Translations under genes and position numbers: made by a program | The notes under the pieces: generated by a model | The model's input: the letters and a program-made list of their open reading frames with translations, nothing else | The model's database searches: none | Told to the model about the DNA's origin: nothing | Part shown: one piece after another, positions 7,200 to 11,474 of the stretch | How the letters are laid out: each line of letters begins with the position of its first letter | How positions within the stretch are numbered: position 1 is the first letter of the stretch | Source: JAYFRE01 sp034926235 | GTDB taxonomy: Bacteria; Pseudomonadota; Alphaproteobacteria; Rhodospirillales; Magnetospirillaceae | Direction of reading: 5' to 3' | DNA length: 11,474 nt | Assembly: GCA_034926235.1 (NCBI GenBank) | Contig: JAYFRE010000167.1 | Span: 1-11,474 of the forward strand

Positions 7200-7919
7200 A
7201 TGTGTGTATCTTGCGGCTGCGGCGCTGCCGCCAGTCCGATCTCTTCCCACCACGCCATCTCGGTGATGGAGGATTTGCTGAGCGCGAACGACCATGAAGC
7301 CCAGCACAACCGGGACCATCTGGACCGGCACGGCGTGGTGGCGGTCAATCTGATGTCGGCACCAGGCAGCGGCAAGACCAGCCTGCTGGAATCCACCATC
7401 CGGGCCTTGTCGGCGAAAGGGGTGCGCGTCGCGGTAATCGAAGGCGATCTGGAAACCGAAAACGACGCTGAACGCATCCGCCGCCATGGCGTTCCGGCGA
7501 TCCAGATCACCACCGGCTCGGCCTGCCATCTGGACGCCGCGATGGTGCATGACGCACTTCATCACCTCGATCTTGACGGGATCGATATCCTGTTCATCGA
7601 GAATGTCGGCAATCTGGTTTGCCCGGCTGAATTCGCGCTGGGTCAGCACTGGGATGTGGTGTTGCTGTCGGTCACCGAAGGCGACGACAAACCGGCCAAA
7701 TATCCGATCATTTTTCGCGGCGCTGCGCGGGTTTTGATCACCAAGGGCGATCTATTGCCCCATATCGAAGAATTCGACCTTGATCGCGCGGTCGAAGCCG
7801 TGCATGACCTGGATGCAGAAATACCGATCGATTTTCTGTCGGCCAAGACCGGCGCGGGCATGGAATCCTGGCTGGACTGGCTTACAGATCTGATCGCGGA
7901 AAAGCAGAGACAGGGATAA
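7200..7919 (+). CDS. hypB: Nickel-binding GTPase HypB
   Basis: GTPase of 239 residues that drives nickel delivery to the large subunit. The N-terminus MCVSCGCG (Cys2, 5, 7) is the high-affinity nickel site of HypB. The G domain has a P-loop APGSGKTS (54-61), the second metal site Cys109-His110 plus Cys141 (in ENVGNLVCP), a VTEGDDKP loop (158-165) and the guanine-specificity motif as TKGD (181-184), where most GTPases have NKxD. SAKTGAG (214-220) is the last G motif. There is no histidine-rich nickel-storage stretch; a few scattered His residues (17, 18, 32, 36, 40) precede the G domain. The ATG at 7200 is chosen because AGGAAGG lies nine bases before it and the product then starts at the metal motif; an in-frame ATG at 7191 would overlap the hypA stop but has its ribosome site too close. 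Confidence 0.94.
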   Translation: MCVSCGCGAAASPISSHHAISVMEDLLSANDHEAQHNRDHLDRHGVVAVNLMSAPGSGKTSLLESTIRALSAKGVRVAVIEGDLETENDAERIRRHGVPAIQITTGSACHLDAAMVHDALHHLDLDGIDILFIENVGNLVCPAEFALGQHWDVVLLSVTEGDDKPAKYPIIFRGAARVLITKGDLLPHIEEFDLDRAVEAVHDLDAEIPIDFLSAKTGAGMESWLDWLTDLIAEKQRQG

Positions 7920-7932
7920 CAGGGGAGGCGGC

Positions 7933-8760
7933 ATGCCGATTTTCACGGCCGATGACGGAGCCCGGATTCATTATGAAGAACAGGGTTCCGGCCGCCCCGT
8001 ATTGCTGATTCATGGCTGGGACGCCAATCACCGCTTTTTTCACAAACAGGTGCCCGCCTTGGCGGAACGCTATCGGGTGGTGACATTCGATCTGCGCGGC
8101 CACGGCGAATCGGAACGCGGCGAAAAGACCGAGCAAGGGCTGACGATCCAGCGCTGCGCTCAAGACGTCGCCGGATTGATCGACGCGCTGGGGCTCAAGG
8201 ATGTCACCCTGGTCGGCTGGTCGATGGGCTCCACCATCATGCTGGATTATGTCCGCCAGCGAGGGTGCGCCAATCTGGCAGGATTGTGCGTGCTGGACAT
8301 GACGCCCCGGCTGATCGCGGCCCCTGACTGGGCGCTGGGGGCAGGGCCGGCCTATGATTACGAAGCGAATTTCTGGTTTCTGAGCTCGATCGCGCGCGAC
8401 TGGCCGACGGTGGTGGAGAAATTCATTCCGCTGATGTTCTCGAAATCCCGGCCGCCCCGGCCCGAGGATCTGGCCTGGGTCAAAAATCAGGTTTTAGACA
8501 ATACGCCGCACTGCATGCTCAATCTGTGGATATCGATGGCGGCGACCGATCACCGTGACATGCTGTCCTCGATTTCGGTGCCAACCCTGCTGACCTTTGG
8601 CGGAGACGGCTATTTCTACGGCCAGAAGCATGGCGAGTATCTCAAGGATCACATCCCCGACGCCGAGCTCGTGATGTTCCCGGATTGTGGCCATGTGCTG
8701 CATCTTCAGGATCCGGATAGATTCAATCGCGCGCTCCTGGCCTTTCTCGACCGTCTTTGA
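7933..8760 (+). CDS. Alpha/beta-fold hydrolase at the end of the hydrogenase operon
   Basis: Soluble alpha/beta hydrolase of 275 residues, with no signal peptide. The fold's landmarks are clear: the oxyanion-hole HGWDAN (27-32), FDLRGHGES (52-60), the nucleophile elbow GWSMG with Ser97, an acid at Asp225 in FGGDGYFYG, and the catalytic His254 in PDCGHVLHLQDP. The whole is of the size and pattern of the haloperoxidase/esterase-like subfamily (non-haem chloroperoxidase, BioH-like, 3-oxoadipate lactonase-like). The substrate cannot be told from sequence. The cap region (about 125-200) is rich in Trp, Phe and Met, which suggests a hydrophobic ligand. It sits 13 bases after hypB with a good ribosome site (AGGGGAGG at 7920-7927) and before a strong terminator, so it is the last gene of the hydrogenase operon. 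I know of no established role for such an enzyme in hydrogenase biogenesis. Confidence 0.9.
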   Translation: MPIFTADDGARIHYEEQGSGRPVLLIHGWDANHRFFHKQVPALAERYRVVTFDLRGHGESERGEKTEQGLTIQRCAQDVAGLIDALGLKDVTLVGWSMGSTIMLDYVRQRGCANLAGLCVLDMTPRLIAAPDWALGAGPAYDYEANFWFLSSIARDWPTVVEKFIPLMFSKSRPPRPEDLAWVKNQVLDNTPHCMLNLWISMAATDHRDMLSSISVPTLLTFGGDGYFYGQKHGEYLKDHIPDAELVMFPDCGHVLHLQDPDRFNRALLAFLDRL

Positions 8761-8794
8761 GGGGCTGTACGCCGATCTCGGAGAAAGAACGAAA

Positions 8795-8824
8795 AAACGC
8801 CCCGTCAGCAAGGACGGGGCGTTT
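8795..8824. terminator. Bidirectional intrinsic terminator
   Basis: A perfect 12-bp stem AAACGCCCCGTC / GACGGGGCGTTT around a six-base loop AGCAAG. On the plus strand it is followed by TTT then CG, a short U tract. On the minus strand the stem is followed by a run of six T (complement of 8792-8797), so termination of the leftward fix operon should be strong. It lies between the converging alpha/beta-hydrolase and ferritin-like genes and can serve both. Confidence 0.88.
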
Positions 8825-8848
8825 CGATAAAAGCAGACACTTTCGGGA

Positions 8849-9337
8849 TTACGCCCCGGTCTGTTTGCTTATCAGTTCCTTCAGGGCCGCGACATGTTCG
8901 GCCTCTTCCGCTTCGAACTCGGCCGCCATCTGGCGCACCTCCGGATCGGGGGCGTTCGCCGCCAGATTAGCGTAATAGGCATGTCCCGCTTCCTCGGCTT
9001 CGAGGGCGAGACTCATGGCCATGTCGATCGACAGATGACCGTCGGCCGGCCAGAGGGGAAGCGTTTCGGAAAGCTCTTCGGGCGGGATGTCCGGATCTAA
9101 ATCATCCGGTTCTCCACCCGAGGCGATGGGGTCGGCGTGTCTTAAGGAGCGGCGAAAGCCCGCGCGGGCCTTCGCCTCCTCAAGATGACGCCGTGAGAAC
9201 AAGGCTTGTTGCCGGAAAAAGGCGACGACGTCCTCGTTGCCGAGTCCGCTGATCGCATCGGCCAATTCGTCGTAACGCAGGGCCGTCCGTCGTTCCAGAC
9301 GGATAGCGGCTGCAAGGAATGCTTCCACGTCGCCCAT
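8849..9337 (-). CDS. Ferritin-like / rubrerythrin-type diiron protein
   Basis: A 162-residue protein predicted to be almost all helix, with the four-helix ferritin-like pattern. Possible iron ligands are Glu15 in helix 1, His51 in helix 2 (SRRHLEEAK), Glu113, Glu116 and His119 in helix 3 (LEAEEAGHAYY) and Glu145 and His148 in helix 4 (FEAEEAEHVAALKE). The second helix has Ser48 where the usual ExxH motif has Glu, so the diiron site may be altered. A linker of about 40 residues rich in Pro, Asp and Glu joins the two helix pairs. There is no rubredoxin domain. Such proteins handle peroxide or store iron; which applies here is unknown. The start has AGGAGG six bases upstream, overlapping the fixX stop codon, so it is co-translated with fixX. 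It ends before the shared terminator. Confidence 0.85.
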   Translation of the reverse strand: MGDVEAFLAAAIRLERRTALRYDELADAISGLGNEDVVAFFRQQALFSRRHLEEAKARAGFRRSLRHADPIASGGEPDDLDPDIPPEELSETLPLWPADGHLSIDMAMSLALEAEEAGHAYYANLAANAPDPEVRQMAAEFEAEEAEHVAALKELISKQTGA

Positions 9338-9346
9338 TATCGCCTC

Positions 9347-9634
9347 CTAGCCAAATTTAAAGGAAACGCCGAACCCTCCCCTGGGGTATTCCCAAATCAG
9401 ATTATCCTTACCCTGGCAGATGATGCGGCAGGTGCCGCATTCCACGCATCCGTCCGTGGTCAGTTCGATATCGCCTTCCTCGGTCTTGGTATAGCAGCCG
9501 GCGGGACAGCAAAAGGTGCATTGCAGCAGGGCTTCGTCACCCCGGGTCCGGTCGGGATGCTTGATGGCGATATGAGGATGATGCTCGTCCACCAGATAAC
9601 GGTTCTGGAACAGTTTTTCTTCGACCTTGCTCAT
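9347..9634 (-). CDS. fixX: Ferredoxin-like protein FixX
   Basis: Small iron-sulfur partner of the FixABC electron-bifurcating complex, 95 residues. It has CTFCCPAGC (Cys39, 42, 43, 47) and CVECGTCRIIC (Cys63, 66, 69, 73). The C-terminal WEYPRGGFGVSFKFG is characteristic of FixX and ETF-QO ferredoxin domains. In the complex it relays electrons from the FixC side to ubiquinone or the low-potential acceptor. The ATG overlaps the fixC stop (ATGA, 9631-9634). Its TAG stop at 9349-9347 merges with the ribosome site of the downstream ferritin-like gene. Confidence 0.95.
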   Translation of the reverse strand: MSKVEEKLFQNRYLVDEHHPHIAIKHPDRTRGDEALLQCTFCCPAGCYTKTEEGDIELTTDGCVECGTCRIICQGKDNLIWEYPRGGFGVSFKFG

Positions 9635-10932
9635 CGGAACGCCCTCGCGAACTTGATTGCATCACCCAACAGACCGAACAAGCCCCGGCTCTGGCGGAAG
9701 GTTTTGAAGATTTCCCTTTCCTTGGTCTTCTTATCGACCCCGTCCACTTTCAACATGGTGGCGGCCGCCCCGGCCATCAATTCCGGATAAAGCGAGAAGA
9801 TCTGGCGGTTGCCATGCAAGAAGCCCGGCATGCCTTCATACTTCTTCAGATCCTTGATGACGTAGGTTTCGTCCAGGGCCTTGCGATAGGCGGAAAGATT
9901 GGCGGCGGAGAAGGGTTTGCCTTCGGCCTTCAGCGTCCGGATCGTCTCGGCCGCCAGACGTCCGCTGGTCATGGCCATATTGGATCCTTCGCGGTGGATC
10001 GAATTGACCAGCCCGGCGGAATCGCCGACCAGAACCCAGCCATCGCCGAAGATCTTGGGTATCGCTTTGTAGCCGCCCTCGGGAATCAGATGGGCGGAAT
10101 ATTCCTTGACCTCGGACCCGGCCAGCAGCGGCTTGATCGAGGGATGCGCTTTCAGATCGTCGATCAGGCCGTAGGGGGTCAGCCCGCCTTCCTGGAAATC
10201 GCCGACCATGCAGCCGATACCGAGCGCGATCGATTCCTTGTTGGTATACAAGAAACCCATCCCGATCTTGCCCTTGGTCAGGCTGCCGACCATCTCGATG
10301 GCGACGCCGTCCTTTTCGCCGATATTGAACCGGCTTTGGATCACGTCCGGCGGCAGGAAATGCATTTCCTTGGCCACCAGGGCGGTGTTGGCGGGGTCAA
10401 GCTCGGCACGGAATCCGGCCTGGCGGGCCAGCATCGAATTGACGCCGTCGGCCAGCACCACCACGTCGGCGTAAATATCGCCGCCTTCGCGGTCGGTTTT
10501 GACGCCGATGACGCGGCCCTGATCGTCCTGCAACAGCGATTTGGCCACCGTGTCGCAAATCAGAAGCGCACCGGCTTCCTTAGCCTTGTTGGAGAACCAA
10601 CGGTCGAAAGCCACGCGGATGATGGCGTAGCGGTCGGGTTTCTCGACATTGAACTCATCGGAACGAAAAGATCCGCCGACATGGCCTTTTTCGCTCAACA
10701 TCCAGACGCGCTGTTCGACGATATGGCGTTCCAGCGGCGCGCTTTCGCGGAAGTCGGGGATGATTTTTTCCAGCGCGTTGGAATAAAGGATCGCGCCCAT
10801 GACGTTCTTGGACCCGGGATATTCCCCCCGCTCCAACAGCAGAACGTTCATGCCGGCTCTGGCCATCACGATCGCGGCGGCATTTCCGGCCGGACCGGCG
10901 CCGACGACGATGGCATCGAATTTCTCGGACAT
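9631..10932 (-). CDS. fixC: Flavoprotein-quinone oxidoreductase FixC
   Basis: FAD protein of 433 residues, homologous to the flavin part of ETF-ubiquinone oxidoreductase. In the FixABCX complex it takes electrons from FixAB and passes them, together with FixX, to quinone. The Rossmann motif VVGAGPAGNAAAIVMAR (10-25) followed by an acidic strand end (LLLERG) binds the ADP part of FAD. DGWVLVGDSAGLVN (297-310) with IHREGSNMAMTSGR is the second FAD-binding signature of the family. The open frame continues upstream into fixB, but the ATG at 10932 has an AGAAG/GGGAAG ribosome site and begins where the family does. The C-terminal part (EGMPGFLHGNRQIFSLYPEL) is also typical. It is separated from fixB by 17 bases. 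Confidence 0.95.
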   Translation of the reverse strand: MSEKFDAIVVGAGPAGNAAAIVMARAGMNVLLLERGEYPGSKNVMGAILYSNALEKIIPDFRESAPLERHIVEQRVWMLSEKGHVGGSFRSDEFNVEKPDRYAIIRVAFDRWFSNKAKEAGALLICDTVAKSLLQDDQGRVIGVKTDREGGDIYADVVVLADGVNSMLARQAGFRAELDPANTALVAKEMHFLPPDVIQSRFNIGEKDGVAIEMVGSLTKGKIGMGFLYTNKESIALGIGCMVGDFQEGGLTPYGLIDDLKAHPSIKPLLAGSEVKEYSAHLIPEGGYKAIPKIFGDGWVLVGDSAGLVNSIHREGSNMAMTSGRLAAETIRTLKAEGKPFSAANLSAYRKALDETYVIKDLKKYEGMPGFLHGNRQIFSLYPELMAGAAATMLKVDGVDKKTKEREIFKTFRQSRGLFGLLGDAIKFARAFR

Positions 10933-10949
10933 GGTTCTTCTTCCCTTTT

Positions 10950-11474
10950 CTAGCGGCCCGCCTGTCCGGCCGCGAGGCGGCGGCGGAAGGCGTCGGTCAA
11001 GGCGGGCAGGATCGTAAGCGCGTCGCCGACGATGCCGTAATGGGCGAAATCGAAGATCGGCGCGTTTGGATCGGCATTGATGGCGATGATGCAATCGGCC
11101 CCTTCGACGCCGACGCGATGCTGGATCGCGCCCGAAATACCTGCGGCGATATAGAGCTTGGGACGGATCGTCTTGCCGGTCTGTCCGATCTGGTCATCGA
11201 TGGTCATGCCGCCCGCCTGAACGATCGGCCGGGTACAGCCGATTTCGGCCCCCAGCACATCGGCGAGGTCACGCAGGAGCTGGAAGTTCTCAAGCTTGCC
11301 CAGGCCACGTCCGCCGGCAACGATATAATCGGCGAAGGCGAGTTGCGCGGTGTCCTGATCGCGGTCGGGAATGAAGCTCAACACCTTGGTGATGATGTCG
11401 TCTTCGGCGATTTCCAGCTTGGCCATGATGGTTTCGCCGGTGCGTCCCTGCTGATGTTCGGGCATCGGCATCAC
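10950..11474 (-). CDS. fixB: Electron-transfer flavoprotein alpha subunit FixB (3' part only)
   Basis: Partial gene that enters from the right edge; 174 C-terminal residues are visible. They contain the FAD-binding domain of ETF alpha: VAGGRGLG at its entry, LADVLGAEIGCTRPIVQAGG, DDQIGQTGKTIRPKLYIAAG with ISGAIQHRVGV, and IAINADPNAPIFDFAHYGIVGD. The Arg and the GQTGKT segment contact FAD in this family. FixB and FixA (which should lie just upstream, outside the window) form the bifurcating flavoprotein that oxidises NADH. The gene order fixB-fixC-fixX is the standard diazotroph order and distinguishes it from housekeeping etfBA. Confidence 0.93.
   Translation of the reverse strand: MMPMPEHQQGRTGETIMAKLEIAEDDIITKVLSFIPDRDQDTAQLAFADYIVAGGRGLGKLENFQLLRDLADVLGAEIGCTRPIVQAGGMTIDDQIGQTGKTIRPKLYIAAGISGAIQHRVGVEGADCIIAINADPNAPIFDFAHYGIVGDALTILPALTDAFRRRLAAGQAGR

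Noticed and set aside
9814..10953. 379-codon open frame on the plus strand opposite fixC
   Set aside because: fixC on the minus strand has complete FAD motifs and family length; the plus-strand translation has no recognisable pattern.
1..11474. CRISPR array, tRNA, rRNA, insertion sequence or phage genes
   Set aside because: No regularly spaced repeats, no tRNA-like cloverleaf sequence, no transposase or integrase motifs and no terminal inverted repeats were found on reading both strands.

Overview
The window comes from a high-G+C proteobacterium. Its gene set suggests an anaerobic or facultative, nitrogen-fixing alphaproteobacterium of the Rhodospirillales type (the Rhodospirillum / Phaeospirillum / Magnetospirillum neighbourhood). 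The species cannot be fixed from the sequence. The central block has the exact gene order of the CO-induced, energy-converting [NiFe] hydrogenase of Rhodospirillum rubrum, cooM-K-L-X-U-H. The right-hand block is a fixB-C-X electron-bifurcation operon of the kind used by diazotrophs.

Layout. (1) Bases 1-172, minus strand: the 5' end of a gene for an exported protein that probably carries a Cache-type sensor domain. (2) Bases 173-695: an intergenic region without a credible gene. Its right part (about 420-660) is strikingly A+T-rich compared with the flanking coding DNA, and it should hold the promoter of the hydrogenase operon. (3) Bases 696-8760, plus strand: a tightly packed operon cooM, cooK, cooL, cooX, cooU, cooH, hypA, hypB and an alpha/beta-hydrolase gene. 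The genes overlap or lie no more than about 25 bases apart. (4) Bases 8795-8824: a 12-bp perfect hairpin between converging operons that can act as a terminator in both directions. (5) Bases 8849-11474, minus strand: a ferritin-like diiron protein, fixX, fixC and the 3' end of fixB, transcribed from the right.

How the parts work together. CooK and CooM form the membrane arm (NuoH-like and NuoL/antiporter-like). CooL, CooX, CooU and CooH form the cytoplasmic arm, which should take electrons from a low-potential ferredoxin through [4Fe-4S] clusters to a Ni-Fe site and reduce protons to H2 while moving ions across the membrane. HypA and HypB deliver nickel to CooH. CooH ends at its last Ni ligand motif, so it needs no maturation protease, and none is present here. 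No CO dehydrogenase (cooS), CooF ferredoxin or CooA regulator lies in the window. The link to CO is therefore inferred from gene order and protein family only. FixABCX also acts on the low-potential electron pool, in that case to supply nitrogenase.

Most notable points. CooM carries a truncated and chemically disabled first antiporter half in front of an intact one. An alpha/beta hydrolase with a complete catalytic triad is appended to the operon. CooX has an extra four-cysteine module at its C-terminus. A ferritin-like protein is translationally linked to fixX.
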